64,000 nucleotides of DNA from Lautropia sp. (GCA_030528325.1 JAUMZD010000008.1:30764-94763); one strand, 5' to 3'; shown: positions 37,969-49,558, counted from the stretch's first letter. Numbers and translations: made by a program. Notes: a model not told the origin generated them from the sequence alone.

Positions 37969-40824
37969 TCAGGCCTTCGCCAGTTGCCCGTCGTCGCCGG
38001 CTGTGCCGTCGGTGGTCAGGGCCGGCCGGGGTGTCTTCTTCTGCAGGTGCGCAGCGGGCGAGGCCGACAGCATCGCACAGGCCACGGCCGCCATGTAGGG
38101 TACGGCCTGCAGCACCAGCACGACCATCCACATCGCCGATTCCAGATGGTTCGGCAGACGGGTCATGGCAATGCCGACCGTGGCCACCAGCAGGCCGATG
38201 AGCAGCAGCGCTTCCTCGCGCACACCGCCCCAGGCCATGCCGGCCGGCTTCTTCTTCGGTCTGGCCGGTGCGGCCGCAGCCTCGGGCCTGGGGGCTTCGG
38301 CGGGAGTACCGGCGTCGGTCTGCTGGCCGGCACCGGACTGGGCAGGGCTTGCGCCCGGTACACTGCTCTCGGCCTTCACCTCGGAGGCCAGCGTGCCGGC
38401 GCCACCACCTTTCTCCGTCACCTCGAAGACGGCCGACTTGTTCCACAGGCCGGCGAACACGCCCTGGGCGATGCCGTGCGACAGCGCCATGCCGGCCAGT
38501 GCAGAGCCCCAGACATCCTTCTGCGAGCAGCGTACACGCCGCATGTACAGCAGCGGCCCCATCAGCACCTTGAAGGTGAAGAAGGCGATCAGCGGAATCA
38601 TGAAGAGCAGGATCGGCAGGCTGAACAGGTGAGGGGCCGCGATGATGCCGATGCTCCAGGCGATGGCGGCCAGCGCGAAGACCAGATGCAGCGCATCACC
38701 CAGCCACGAGAACCAGCCGGTCACGAAGTGGTAGCGCTGGGCGTTCGTGAGGTTGCTGCTGCCGAACAGCATCTGGCCCTGACCCTTCAGGATCTGCATG
38801 GCACCCTGCGCCCAGCGCTTGCGCTGCTTCTTGAACGCGAAGAAGGTGTCTGGCGTCAGGCCCCGGCCCATCACCACGTCCACATAGCGCAGCTCGTAAC
38901 CGGCGTCCATCAGGCGCAGTGCCAGTTCGGCGTCTTCGCAGATGCACCATTCGGACCACTGGCCATGCTTGCGCAGGGCCTCGGCACGCACCATGATCAT
39001 CGTGCCGTGCTGCATGATGGCGTTGCGCTCGTTGCGATGGTGCATGCCGATGCGGAAGAAGCCGTCGTATTCGAAGTTCATCATCCGGCGGAAGGTGTGA
39101 CGGCTCCAGCCCCGGTGGGCCTGCGGCGATTGCACCACGCCTGTCTTCGGATCCTCGAAATAGCTGACCAGATCCCGTAGCCAGCGGCGCACGACCACGT
39201 AGTCGGCATCGACCACGGCCACGATCTCGGCGTCAGGCGCGGTCTGGCTCAGGCCATAGTTCAGTGCGCCGGCCTTGAAACCCGGCCAGTTCTCCAGATG
39301 GAAGAAGCGGAAGTTGTCGGGCAGCGTCGCCATGTAGGCTTCGACCGGCTTCCACAGCTTCTCGTCCTTCGTGTTGTTGTCGAGCACCAGGACTTCGTAG
39401 TTGGTGTAATCCAGCTCGACCAGACTCTTGATGGTGGCGATCACCATGTCGGGCTGCTCGTTGCAGCAGGCCAGGTGAATCGACACCTTCGGCTCGCGCG
39501 CACCGGGTGCCAGCGGTCGCGGCCGGTAGACCTTCCTCAGGTTGCCCGACCAGAACATCTCGACGAATTCGAAGAAGTTCGTGAGCAGGATCGTGGCCAT
39601 CGCGAGCAGCGAGGGCACCAGGATCACGAGGAAGGTCCAGTCGATGGGCCGCATGTAGTAATCGAAGGGCAGGGCGACCAGCCAGACGAAGAGCGAGATC
39701 ACCGTCTGCAGGACCACGCCGAAGGCGATGCGGCTGGGTAGCCGCAGCGTCGAGAAATTGAACATGAACCAGAACATCGCCAGCATGCCGACCACCGAGG
39801 CCGAGGCAGCCTTCGTGCGCCAGCCCGGATCCCGCTCGATGGGGGCGGTCAGGCTGTACTTGGGCTGCCGGTAGGCATCCAGATAGCCCCAGTAGGGGCC
39901 GGCACGGCCTTCCAGCTCGATCTTCCATGGCTGGTCGATGCCTTCCATCAGGAAGTAGTCCAGATCCATGGCCGCGGCACGCACGAGGAAGCCGCGGATG
40001 AACTCGGCCTGGCTGGCCGGCGAGGCGCGCGAGGCATCGCGGCGGTCGCCCTGGCTGGGCCAGCCGACCTCACCGATGATCACCTTCTTGTCAGGGAAGC
40101 GTTCCTGCACCTGACGCAGGCGTCCGAAGGTGTAATCGAGCGCCTGTTGCACGGGCAACCCTTCCCAGTACGGCAGCAGGTGGACCGTGATGAAGTCCAC
40201 GTTGGCCGCGAGTTCCGGATAGCGGATCCAGACGTGCCAGGGCTCGGCCGTGGAAACCGGCTTTCTCGTCAGCCGTTTGACCTCGCGGATCTTCTGGATC
40301 AGCTCGGCCGGGGTCTGGCCCGCGTGCAGCACCTGCTCGTTACCGACGATGATGCGCTCGATGCTGCTGGTTTCCCTGACGGCCTTGTCGATCCAGTCGA
40401 ACTCTTCTGCGTTCTTCTTGTCGTCACGGCTGACCCAGACACCGGCTGTCAGGTGCAAGCCCTGTTTCTCGGCCAGCCATGGGATGTCGGTGACATCGCT
40501 GCTGCTGTACGTGCGGATCCGGCTCGTGTACTGGTGCAGCAGTTTCAGGTCGCGTTCGATCGAAGTGGCTTTGGCGACCTTGCCGTCGAGCGGGTTGTCC
40601 CAGCGCTGGGCCGAGTTGTAGGCCAGTCCGTTGATCTTGCCGTAGAACGAAGGCGCATCGACCAGCGGGTTGATCCTGTCCCAGATCAGGAAGTTGAGAA
40701 TGGCCAGCAGCGCCGCCAGCACGATGGCCTTGACCAGTCGACGGCTGGTTGGCTCGGTCCTGGAGGTTGGGCGAGATTTCAGCGAAGTCGCCAACGTCGA
40801 AGCGTGATTGTCCGATCTGGGCAT
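37969..40824 (-). CDS. GH17-GT2 fusion, probable beta-glucan synthase
   Basis: A 951-residue membrane protein. A helix at about 30-50 precedes a periplasmic GH17-like domain with the general acid in RIIVGNEQVLHAG and the nucleophile in VIIGEVGWPSQGDRR. Membrane helices follow, then a cytoplasmic family-2 glycosyltransferase domain with VDADYVVVRRW, the acidic pair in WCICEDAELALRLM and KKQRKRWAQGAMQIL (the QxxRW motif), then more helices. A Pro/Ala-rich stretch at about 830-875 precedes the last helices. The order resembles NdvB/NdvC-type enzymes for beta-1,3/1,6-glucans. It is divergent from a second GH17 gene at 41124. Confidence 0.85.
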   Translation of the reverse strand: MPRSDNHASTLATSLKSRPTSRTEPTSRRLVKAIVLAALLAILNFLIWDRINPLVDAPSFYGKINGLAYNSAQRWDNPLDGKVAKATSIERDLKLLHQYTSRIRTYSSSDVTDIPWLAEKQGLHLTAGVWVSRDDKKNAEEFDWIDKAVRETSSIERIIVGNEQVLHAGQTPAELIQKIREVKRLTRKPVSTAEPWHVWIRYPELAANVDFITVHLLPYWEGLPVQQALDYTFGRLRQVQERFPDKKVIIGEVGWPSQGDRRDASRASPASQAEFIRGFLVRAAAMDLDYFLMEGIDQPWKIELEGRAGPYWGYLDAYRQPKYSLTAPIERDPGWRTKAASASVVGMLAMFWFMFNFSTLRLPSRIAFGVVLQTVISLFVWLVALPFDYYMRPIDWTFLVILVPSLLAMATILLTNFFEFVEMFWSGNLRKVYRPRPLAPGAREPKVSIHLACCNEQPDMVIATIKSLVELDYTNYEVLVLDNNTKDEKLWKPVEAYMATLPDNFRFFHLENWPGFKAGALNYGLSQTAPDAEIVAVVDADYVVVRRWLRDLVSYFEDPKTGVVQSPQAHRGWSRHTFRRMMNFEYDGFFRIGMHHRNERNAIMQHGTMIMVRAEALRKHGQWSEWCICEDAELALRLMDAGYELRYVDVVMGRGLTPDTFFAFKKQRKRWAQGAMQILKGQGQMLFGSSNLTNAQRYHFVTGWFSWLGDALHLVFALAAIAWSIGIIAAPHLFSLPILLFMIPLIAFFTFKVLMGPLLYMRRVRCSQKDVWGSALAGMALSHGIAQGVFAGLWNKSAVFEVTEKGGGAGTLASEVKAESSVPGASPAQSGAGQQTDAGTPAEAPRPEAAAAPARPKKKPAGMAWGGVREEALLLIGLLVATVGIAMTRLPNHLESAMWMVVLVLQAVPYMAAVACAMLSASPAAHLQKKTPRPALTTDGTAGDDGQLAKA

Positions 40825-41123
40825 AACGTGGGGTTCCAGTCAGGATATGGCGTGATCAGTCGGAAGCGATGCCGGGCCACCAGCAAAACATTCTATAAGC
40901 TAAAGCTGGCGTCAGGATGACGGCTCTGTGATTTGCGCTTTCAGCTTGAAACATCCGGAGACCGCCATGATCGCGAAGAATCCTGTCAAGTCGGGGCATT
41001 CCCGACAGGAACAACCGTACTATCCGCTATGCTTGCTGTTTTGCATGTGAACCGTGGCGGTTCTGGCCGGGCAGATTGTCCGACAGGCTGCTTCGACGCT
41101 TTCTTGTTTCGGGAATCTTCTTG

Positions 41124-42800
41124 ATGTCAGATCGTTTCAGTCAGAACCGTTTTTGGCTGCTGTGGGTGTTTGCCTGCCTGGCCGCCGTGGCAGTCCTGTA
41201 TGGCTGGTGGCTCGAAGGCCGACCGCAGACGGTGGCCGAGGCTGCCGATGACAAGCTGCAGTGCGTGTCCTATGCGCCGTTCCGCAAGCCGGGCGAGACG
41301 CCACTGGATGCCTCGGCCAGGGTCAGTGAGGAACGGTTGAGGGAAGACCTCGGCATCCTGTCGGCCCGCACGCAGTGCGTGCGTACCTACTCGGTGATCC
41401 AGGGGCTGGATGCCGTGCCGAAGGTGGCCAAATCGCTGGGCATGAAGGTCTATCTGGGCGTCTGGCTTGGCCGTGAGCGGGACAAGAACGAGATCGAGAT
41501 CAACGAGGCCATCCGCCTGGCGAACGCCTATCCGGACACCGTTCAGGGGGTGGTCGTGGGCAACGAGGTTCTGCTGCGCCGGGAGCTGTCGCCGGCCGTG
41601 CTGGCCGAGTACATCGACCGGGTTCAGGAAGGCGTCAGCGGCGTGAACGTGCCCGTCACCTACGCCGATGTGTGGGAGTTCTGGAGCGAGAACACGGCGC
41701 TGGCCCGCCATGTCTCCTTCGTGACGGTTCACATCCTGCCGTACTGGGAAGATCATCCGGTCGGCATCCACGGCGCCATCCAGCATATCGTCGGCACGGC
41801 CGAGGCCATGCGCAAGCTCTTCGATGGCAAGGACGTGCTGATCGGCGAGACGGGCTGGCCCAGTGCCGGCCGCCAGCGGGATGCGGCCGTGGCCAGTCGC
41901 GTCAACCAGGCCCGCTTCCTGCGTGAATTCAGTCAGGCCGCAGCCGAACACAACCTGAAATACAACTTCATCGAAGGCTTCGACCAGCCCTGGAAACGGG
42001 GCCAGGAAGGGGCGATGGGCGGCAACTGGGGGGTGTTCGACAGTGCAGGGCAGGCCAAGTTCCCGGCTACGGGCCCCTTGCCCGAGGACGATGGCTGGTA
42101 CTGGGGCTGGGTCGGTGCCCTGGTCGGTGCGCTGCTGCTGGGGGCACTCGGCAGGCGCTGGGGCGCCCGCGGCATCCATCTGGGTCTGCCGGTTGCCATG
42201 GGGCTCGTGACGGGCGCGCTGGTGGTGGCCCAGGGGCGCTACCTGTGGATCTGGAACCGCAACGTGCTCGAATGGAGCACGACGGTCGTGTTCTGTGTGC
42301 TGGCCCTGGTGCTGGTGCTGACCGTGATGCGCCTGGCGCTGGTCGGCGGTGCGGCCCCCCGCGTCGGGCCTGAGGGCATGCTGCCCGCCAGGCAGCGGGC
42401 ACCGGGTGTGGCTTCCCTCTGGCGCAGCCGGGGGCAGGGTTTCGGTGCCCTGCAGCTGCTGGGGCTGCTGCGCACCTTCTTCCTGATGGCAGGCGCCACG
42501 ATGGCACTGCTCTTGATCTTCGATGCCCGTTACCGGGGCTTCCCGTCGGTGCTGTACGCCTTGCCGGTCTTTTCGCTGCTGATGGCGCAACTGGCCGGCT
42601 TCCGGTTTCGTGGTGCCATCGAGGAGCGCATCCTGGCCGGTGTCTGCCTGATCGGCTGCATCTGCTTCGTGCTGATCGAGGGCTTCGAGAACCGTGAATC
42701 GCTGGTCTTTGCCGGTTGCCTGGTGGTGATGGCCGCGCTGGCGACCGATGGCGGCTTCTGGCTGAAGCGCCTGGACGAGGCGTCCCCGTCCACCCGTTGA
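41124..42800 (+). CDS. Membrane GH17-like protein, probable beta-glucan modification
   Basis: About 558 residues from ATG 41124; the frame opens at 41076. An N-terminal anchor (FWLLWVFACLAAVAVLYGWW) precedes a periplasmic GH17-like domain of about 300 residues with the acid/base in GVVVGNEVLLRREL and the nucleophile in VLIGETGWPSAGRQRDAA. The C-terminal third has about eight membrane helices without a transferase domain. Its GH17 domain is related to that of the divergent GT2 fusion, so both probably act on one glucan: one polymerising, the other transferring or branching chains. The 299-bp gap between them (40825-41123) must carry both promoters; no clear elements were seen. Confidence 0.8.
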   Translation: MSDRFSQNRFWLLWVFACLAAVAVLYGWWLEGRPQTVAEAADDKLQCVSYAPFRKPGETPLDASARVSEERLREDLGILSARTQCVRTYSVIQGLDAVPKVAKSLGMKVYLGVWLGRERDKNEIEINEAIRLANAYPDTVQGVVVGNEVLLRRELSPAVLAEYIDRVQEGVSGVNVPVTYADVWEFWSENTALARHVSFVTVHILPYWEDHPVGIHGAIQHIVGTAEAMRKLFDGKDVLIGETGWPSAGRQRDAAVASRVNQARFLREFSQAAAEHNLKYNFIEGFDQPWKRGQEGAMGGNWGVFDSAGQAKFPATGPLPEDDGWYWGWVGALVGALLLGALGRRWGARGIHLGLPVAMGLVTGALVVAQGRYLWIWNRNVLEWSTTVVFCVLALVLVLTVMRLALVGGAAPRVGPEGMLPARQRAPGVASLWRSRGQGFGALQLLGLLRTFFLMAGATMALLLIFDARYRGFPSVLYALPVFSLLMAQLAGFRFRGAIEERILAGVCLIGCICFVLIEGFENRESLVFAGCLVVMAALATDGGFWLKRLDEASPSTR

Positions 42801-42803
42801 TCT

Positions 42804-42828
42804 GCGATGCCTGCCGCCCAAGCTCCTG
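42804..42828 (+). repeat. Palindromic repeat family, copy R6 (right terminus only)
   Basis: Only the last 25 bp of the right arm remain: GCGATGCCTGCCGCCCAAGC, then TCCT. It lies 4 bp after the stop of the GH17 gene. Confidence 0.7.
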
Positions 42829-42833
42829 AGCGC

Positions 42834-42856
42834 AAAAAAGCCCCGGTTCCGGGGCT
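42834..42856 (-). terminator. Terminator between convergent genes (minus direction)
   Basis: Arms AGCCCCGG (42839-42846) and CCGGGGCT (42849-42856) with a 2-nt centre; on the minus strand a run of six T follows. It probably ends the minus-strand gene at 42979 and may also slow plus-strand transcription. Confidence 0.75.
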
Positions 42857-42953
42857 GCTTCGGAAGAGAGCCCGGATCCCTGCGTTCTCGCAGGGATTCC
42901 TGGTTCTCAGGTCATGCACAGGCTATCGGGGGTATGGATGCCCGATGCTTTCG

Positions 42954-42989
42954 CTCAGGCTCAGGCTCAGGCTTGGGCTCAGGCTTGGG
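42954..42989. repeat. Hexanucleotide microsatellite (CT[CT][AG]GG)6
   Basis: Six hexamers in a row: CTCAGG three times, then CTTGGG, CTCAGG, CTTGGG. The array runs across the stop codon of the minus-strand gene ending at 42979, so unit changes would alter its C-terminus. Confidence 0.9.
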
Positions 42990-43347
42990 CGTTGGCGCTG
43001 CCGGGGGCTTTCGGCCGGCCGACCACCAGCAGACCCAGCAGGGCGGCGACGGCTGCCGGTTCATACGAGTAAAGGATCAGGCCGAAGAGACCGGCCGACA
43101 GCGCGATGAGGCCCAGCGTGCGGTAGCGCAACACGGTCGCCAGAAGTGCGATGGCCAGGGCGGCCCAGCCCAGCTCCTGATGCCGGAACGACAGCACGAG
43201 CGCGGTGCGCCCGGCACACAGACCTTCCCAAGGCGACACGTCACAGGCCTGGGCCACGTCGGTGGCCTGAACCACCAGATAACGCAGCGCAAGCGCGAGG
43301 GCGAGCGCCACGGCCGGATAGATCAGATCTTTGAGCTGAAACTTCAT
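42979..43347 (-). CDS. Small hypothetical membrane protein
   Basis: A 122-residue protein with about four hydrophobic helices (LIYPAVALALALALRYLVVQ; LGWAALAIALLATVLRYRTL, then GLIALSAGLFGLILYSY; AAVAALLGLLVVG). Two cysteines (AQACDVSPWEGLCAG) lie in the first loop and may form a disulfide. I do not recognise the family. The last residues and stop codon fall in a hexanucleotide repeat array. It lies 102 bp downstream of rho in the same direction. Confidence 0.65.
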   Translation of the reverse strand: MKFQLKDLIYPAVALALALALRYLVVQATDVAQACDVSPWEGLCAGRTALVLSFRHQELGWAALAIALLATVLRYRTLGLIALSAGLFGLILYSYEPAAVAALLGLLVVGRPKAPGSANAQA

Positions 43348-43449
43348 GGACTTGTTCCGTCGAGTGGGCCTGCCGGCCGGCAGGAACCGGCCGTCGGGCC
43401 GGTCGGGCCTTCACCTTGCCTTCCGGTGACGGGGCGGCGAAGGGGTTGC

Positions 43450-44715
<1,266 letters not shown>

Positions 44716-45319
44716 AGGGGTTGGAAGAAAATGTGGTTGATCGGGTCGCCATCGTCAGACATGACGAGACAACGGACAAAGGGAAAGCGGGGGATGGATT
44801 CGATAACCGGATTGATCTGTGCCGGCCTGGCGAACGATGCGAGGAGGAGCGAGCGATAGGAAGCTTCTCGAGCAGTCAGGTGGCAGAGGCAAGCAGAGCG
44901 GCTGGGCAGCCGGATGATGGGCAGACACGACGTGCCAAAATCAGGAGGGAGAGAGTTCCAGCCTGTTGCGCTTGTCCATGCAGCAGGGCAGAGGCCTGGC
45001 GATGGAGCGTGTGAGCGCCCGATCAGGATCGGGTACGCACTGTACTACGAATGCCGGTGTTTCGCAAAATTGGAAGGCCAACCGGTGTGGTGGAGGCAGG
45101 CCTCGCGACTGGATGGGCCGACACTTTCGTGTGGCTTTCGCATGCCGGGGGAGGAGGCAAGCGTCAGGTGATGCAGGCGCAGCGTGCCGGGAGGCATGTC
45201 CGCGGCGGCTCGCCGGGCATGCAAAGCGGGGTGATCAATGAGCCAGAGGCCTGGGCGACCAGATGGCACGGCGCCTGCCGTCAGCAGGGACAGGCGCCCG
45301 TGCACGGCCGGTGACCGGA

Positions 45320-45640
45320 TCAGAGGTTGCTGTCGAGAAAAGCGGTCAGCTGGCCTTTGGAAACGGCACCCACCTTCGTGCCAACCAGCGTGCCGTTGCG
45401 GAACAGCATCAGCGTCGGAATGCCGCGAATGCCATATTTGGCGGCGATGGCCTGGTTGTCGTCGACGTTGACCTTGGCCACCGCCACCTTGTCGGCGTAC
45501 TCGCGCGAGACATCGTCAAGCATCGGTGCAATCAGTTTGCACGGGCCACACCACTCGGCCCAGAAGTCCACCAGCACGGGGCGGTCGGATTGAAGCACGT
45601 CTGCGTCGAAGCTGTCGGTGGAAACGTTTTTGATACCCAT
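45320..45640 (-). CDS. trxA: Thioredoxin
   Basis: A 106-residue thioredoxin with the redox motif WCGPC in [20 protein letters not shown] and the cis-proline segment [15 protein letters not shown]. It reduces protein disulfides in the cytoplasm. ATG 45640 ([16 protein letters not shown]) matches homologues; the frame extends to 45682. trxA before rho is a common proteobacterial arrangement. The 319-bp gap 45641-45959 holds the ffs promoter; nothing else was recognised. Confidence 0.96.
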   Translation of the reverse strand: MGIKNVSTDSFDADVLQSDRPVLVDFWAEWCGPCKLIAPMLDDVSREYADKVAVAKVNVDDNQAIAAKYGIRGIPTLMLFRNGTLVGTKVGAVSKGQLTAFLDSNL

Positions 45641-45924
45641 AGGTCTCTCAGGACTCTCCTGTACGGAATCTAAAAATAACACGGGCTGAAGGGGCTGACA
45701 GCACCATCAGGGTTATATCTGGCATGAGCCGAACGAATTCAAGCCGGCCACGGGACGCAGATGATGCACTGCATCATGAGCGATGTCGAGAGCCAGAGCG
45801 TGTCATGTGATGAAGTGTGAGGCAGGCCCCTGTCCGGGAGGCCGGGGGCAGGCAGGCTCTCCCACCGTGGCCGGATGCTCTGCAAGCCCGATTCGCTGGC
45901 AGGGGTGGACAGGGGCCTGTGGAC

Positions 45925-45952
45925 TTGATCCGGATTCGGCTTGAGATACAAT
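45925..45952 (+). promoter_or_regulatory. ffs (4.5S RNA) promoter
   Basis: -35 TTGATC (45925-45930), a 16-bp spacer and -10 TACAAT (45947-45952). The predicted start near 45959 coincides with the 5' end of the RNA helix. Confidence 0.75.
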
Positions 45953-45959
45953 CGCCGGC

Positions 45960-46056
45960 GGACGGGCCTCCTCGCATTGCGGCTCGGGAACCTGGTCAGG
46001 CCCGGAAGGGAGCAGCCATAACCGTTCACCGCAAGTGCCGAGGGTCGGGCTCGTCC
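45960..46056 (+). ncRNA. ffs: Signal recognition particle 4.5S RNA
   Basis: The SRP domain IV core is present: CCTGGTCAGGCCCGGAAGGG, then AGCAGCC, which includes the GGAAG-type tetraloop and asymmetric loop that bind Ffh. The ends pair as GGACGGGCC (45960-45968) with GGCTCGTCC (46048-46056), giving a hairpin of about 97 nt, the usual small bacterial form. With Ffh it targets nascent membrane proteins to FtsY. It lies just upstream of dnaX, as in many betaproteobacteria. Confidence 0.92.
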
Positions 46057-46173
46057 CCCTCATTTTGATGCGGCACGACCGTTTCCCCGGCAGTTCGTGC
46101 CTGCCCAGCTTTCATCCCGTCGTCCGGCCTGCCTTGCCGCAGGCCTGGTCTTCAGGCCCAACAGAAGATCCCG

Positions 46174-48300
46174 GTGCAGTCACAATCCACCCATCAGGTG
46201 TTGGCCCGCAAATGGCGTCCCCGCGATTTCGATTCGCTGGTGGGCCAGGATACGGTCGTGCGGGCGCTGTCCCATGCGCTCGACCATCAGCGCCTGCACC
46301 ACGCCTACCTGCTGACCGGCACGCGTGGCGTCGGCAAGACCACCATCGCGCGTATCCTGGCGAAGGCGCTCAACTGCGAAAAGGGTGTCAGTTCCCGGCC
46401 CTGTGGTCGGTGCGCAGCGTGCGTGGGCGTCGATGAAGGGCGCTTTCCCGACTATCTGGAGATGGACGCCGCCTCGAACCGGAAGGTGGAAGAAATGGCG
46501 GTCGTGCTCGACAACGCCGCCTATCTGCCGACCGTGGGGCGTTACAAGGTCTTCGTCATCGACGAGGTCCACATGCTGTCCACCCATGCCTTCAACGCGA
46601 TGTTGAAGACCCTCGAAGAGCCGCCGCCTCATGTCGTGTTCGTGCTGGCCACCACCGATCCGCAGAAAGTGCCGGTGACGGTGCTGTCCCGATGCATGCA
46701 GTTCGGTCTGCGCAACGTCAGTCCGCAGGTGGTGGCCTCACACCTTGGCAAGGTTCTCGATGCCGAGCAGATTCCCTATGAACCGGCCGGGCTTGCGCTG
46801 ATCGGCAAGGCGGCCGGCGGTAGCATGCGCGATGGCCTGTCACTGCTCGATCAGGCCATTGCCCTGGGCGCCGGGCAGGTGCAGCAGCAGACCGTGCAGG
46901 AGATGCTGGGCACCGTGCACGAGGCCCAGGCGCCCCGGCTGCTGTCGTTGCTGGCTGCCGGTCAGGCGGCCGATCTGATCGGCTTCGTCGATGCCATGGC
47001 CGCCGAGAATCCGGCCTATGGCCAGGTGCTGATGGCGATGGCCAGCGAGCTGCAGCGCATCGCGCTCGCGCAGCTCGGACAGGGGGATCCCCATGAACTG
47101 GCGGGAGAGATCGATCCGGCCGATGTTCAGGTCTGGTATCAGATCGCCATCCACGGCGTGCGCGATCTGCCGCTGGCCCCCGACGCGCAGACCGGCTTCA
47201 CGATGACCCTGCTGCGGATGCTGGCCTTCCGGGCCGAAACCCTGGCGCTGCCGGCCGTCCCGGCTGGCCGGGGCGCATCGGAGGCAGGGGGGGCGCCGGC
47301 TCGCAACGCCGCCGCGCGTCCGGGTACGGGCCTGCGAGCCAGCCATGGGGAAAGGGCCGGCCCAGAGCCTGCGCATCGTCATCACGCTGAGGGCCCGTCC
47401 GATGCGGCAGGCGGCCAGGGGGAGGGGACTTCGCCGGCTGATCTTCAGGCGACGGTCGCCGGGCGGGCGGCGTCAGGGGGCAGTGCGTTGCAGCGTGCCC
47501 GGGAAGCCGCCAGAGCCATGGCCAGCACACTGGGGGGGGGCGAGCGCAGGAGCGATGTTGCCCGGGGCAATCCGCCCAGCGGCGGGCACTCGGGCAGGCC
47601 CCGTCAGGCACAGTACATGGAGCGCAAGGTACCGGACCCCGCGTCTTCGGCCGGGCCGGTGGCAAGGGCGCCACACGAGGTGCCCGATGATCCCGCGAAT
47701 GGGCACAATGCAGCCCGGGTGATGAACCGGGAGATCACGGCGCCAGGCGCCGCCTCCCCGACACCGGATGCTGATGGTGAAGGCGCCGGTCACCCGGCTG
47801 CCATGCCGGCGGCGGCATCCGGCATCGCCGCCGCAGCCGATGGCGGGCAGCCAGCCCATGGGCATGATGGCGTGCAGACGTCCCGGTCGGCGCAGGCCGA
47901 CCCGACACTGGGCTTTGACGGTGACTGGCCTGCCTTGGCCGAACGCCTTCCGGCCCAGGGCGCCTTGCGCCAGTTGTTCACTCAGAGTGAATTGATCTCG
48001 TGCCGGGATGGGGAACTGGCCCTGCAGGTTGCGTTGCCCCATTTCACCGAGCCGACTCTGGTCGAACGGGCCACGCAGGTGCTGTCCGGCCATTTCGGGC
48101 GTCCCGTGCGCCTGCGGGTTTCGCTCGGTGAAGTGGGGCAGCGGACGGCAGCGGCCCGGGCGGCCGATCGCCGGGAGCGCCGGCAGGCCGAGAGTGTCGA
48201 GGCCATCCATGCCGATCCTTTTGTGAAAACCCTGATGAGTGAATTCGGCGCCACGATCCTGCCGGATTCGATCAAACCGATTGACGGAGAAAAGCCATGA
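46174..48300 (+). CDS. dnaX: DNA polymerase III subunits gamma and tau
   Basis: A 708-residue clamp-loader ATPase. Walker A is in [16 protein letters not shown] (about 48-56), the zinc cysteines in [13 protein letters not shown], Walker B in [15 protein letters not shown], and the SRC motif in [14 protein letters not shown]. Residues about 365-600 are low-complexity (Ala, Gly, Pro, Arg), followed by a tau-specific C-terminal domain ([19 protein letters not shown] onward). A run of nine G lies in the linker at 47532-47540 and could allow slippage to a short gamma form. The GTG start is preceded by AGAAGA. The stop overlaps the ybaB start. Confidence 0.95.
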   Translation: MQSQSTHQVLARKWRPRDFDSLVGQDTVVRALSHALDHQRLHHAYLLTGTRGVGKTTIARILAKALNCEKGVSSRPCGRCAACVGVDEGRFPDYLEMDAASNRKVEEMAVVLDNAAYLPTVGRYKVFVIDEVHMLSTHAFNAMLKTLEEPPPHVVFVLATTDPQKVPVTVLSRCMQFGLRNVSPQVVASHLGKVLDAEQIPYEPAGLALIGKAAGGSMRDGLSLLDQAIALGAGQVQQQTVQEMLGTVHEAQAPRLLSLLAAGQAADLIGFVDAMAAENPAYGQVLMAMASELQRIALAQLGQGDPHELAGEIDPADVQVWYQIAIHGVRDLPLAPDAQTGFTMTLLRMLAFRAETLALPAVPAGRGASEAGGAPARNAAARPGTGLRASHGERAGPEPAHRHHAEGPSDAAGGQGEGTSPADLQATVAGRAASGGSALQRAREAARAMASTLGGGERRSDVARGNPPSGGHSGRPRQAQYMERKVPDPASSAGPVARAPHEVPDDPANGHNAARVMNREITAPGAASPTPDADGEGAGHPAAMPAAASGIAAAADGGQPAHGHDGVQTSRSAQADPTLGFDGDWPALAERLPAQGALRQLFTQSELISCRDGELALQVALPHFTEPTLVERATQVLSGHFGRPVRLRVSLGEVGQRTAAARAADRRERRQAESVEAIHADPFVKTLMSEFGATILPDSIKPIDGEKP

Positions 48301-48623
48301 TGAAAAACCAGTTGGCTGGCCTGATGAAGCAGGCGCAGCAGATGCAGGACAACATGAAGAAGGCCCAGGCGTCGCTGGGCGAGATCGAGGTCGAAGGCCA
48401 GTCGGGCGCGGGCCTGGTCAAGGTCGTGATGACGGCTCGCAACGACGTGCGTCGCATCGCCATCGACCCCAGCCTGCTGGCCGACGACAAGGACATGCTG
48501 GAGGATCTGGTCGTGGCCGCCGTGAACGATGCGCTGCGTCGTGCCGAACAGACGGCCCAGGAAAAGATGTCGGCCGTGACTGCCGGATTGCCGCTGCCAC
48601 CGGGCTTCAAGTTGCCTTTCTGA
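48297..48623 (+). CDS. ybaB: YbaB/EbfC nucleoid-associated protein
   Basis: A 108-residue DNA-binding protein that forms tweezer-like dimers. The pattern [20 protein letters not shown] and [20 protein letters not shown] is characteristic, as is PGFKLPF at the C-terminus. It overlaps the dnaX stop by 4 nt and precedes recR, the standard dnaX-ybaB-recR operon. Confidence 0.95.
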   Translation: MMKNQLAGLMKQAQQMQDNMKKAQASLGEIEVEGQSGAGLVKVVMTARNDVRRIAIDPSLLADDKDMLEDLVVAAVNDALRRAEQTAQEKMSAVTAGLPLPPGFKLPF

Positions 48624-48660
48624 GTCTTCCTGCCCGCGGGGCTCGTGTTCAGGGTGCGCC

Positions 48661-49263
48661 ATGAAAAGTCCGGTCGCCTTCGATGAGCTGGTTCAGGCTC
48701 TGCGCGGCCTGCCCGGCGTGGGGCCGCGCTCGGCCCAGCGCCTGGCTTTTCACCTGTTGCAGCGGGATCGGGATGCCGCGCACCGGCTGGCAGAAGGTCT
48801 GAACCAGGCCTTGACCCGTGTACGCCAGTGCCAGCGTTGCAACACGCTGACCGAGCAGGACGTCTGCGAGATCTGTTCATCCGGGGCCCGCAACCCCGCG
48901 CTGTTGTGTGTGGTGGAAAGCCCCGCCGACATGCTCGTCATCGAGCAGACCCGCGCCTACGACGGCCTGTATTTCGTGCTGATGGGGCGTCTCTCACCCC
49001 TCAACGGCATCGGCCCTGCCGATCTGCAGTTCGAGCGCCTGCTGGCGCGTGCCACCGATGGCGTGGTGAAGGAGGTCGTCCTTGCCACGAATTTCACCCA
49101 GGAAGGCGAGGCCACCGCCCACTACCTCAGCGAAGTCCTGACCGCCAGAGGGCTTTCGGTCAGCCGTCCCGCACGTGGCGTGCCGCTGGGAGGCGAGCTG
49201 GAATATGTCGATGCTGCCACGGTTGCGCAGGCGTTGCGCGACCGGCGAGGCATGGTTTCCTAG
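48661..49263 (+). CDS. recR: Recombination protein RecR
   Basis: A 200-residue RecFOR pathway protein that helps load RecA at single-strand gaps. It shows an N-terminal helix-hairpin-helix ([20 protein letters not shown]), a four-cysteine zinc finger ([16 protein letters not shown]), and a Toprim domain ([31 protein letters not shown]). The end, [20 protein letters not shown], is also typical. Last gene of the dnaX operon. The following 295-bp gap to 49559 is more AT-rich and shows no gene. Confidence 0.96.
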   Translation: MKSPVAFDELVQALRGLPGVGPRSAQRLAFHLLQRDRDAAHRLAEGLNQALTRVRQCQRCNTLTEQDVCEICSSGARNPALLCVVESPADMLVIEQTRAYDGLYFVLMGRLSPLNGIGPADLQFERLLARATDGVVKEVVLATNFTQEGEATAHYLSEVLTARGLSVSRPARGVPLGGELEYVDAATVAQALRDRRGMVS

Positions 49264-49558
49264 CGATTAACTGTAAAACATGGTGTCTCAGCGTCGTTGT
49301 GAGGGAGGCGGAAGTCGCATGAAGCGGCTTGCCGTGTCAGGCTTGAAGCCCGTTTTTGTCGAAAAATCATACAGGTAAAAGGTATTCTTCCAGTCTTCCC
49401 CATAACCGGCTGCGGATGTAGTGGTTTTGTAGTGATGCATGGCAGAAACTGAAATAATGCCTCGGTTACGCACTGCTAAACTGCGTGCGGTTCATGCCCC
49501 TGGTGTTCCTCTGATGTTCATTCGGGGCTTCTTTTCAAACACATTGAAAGATTCCCAC

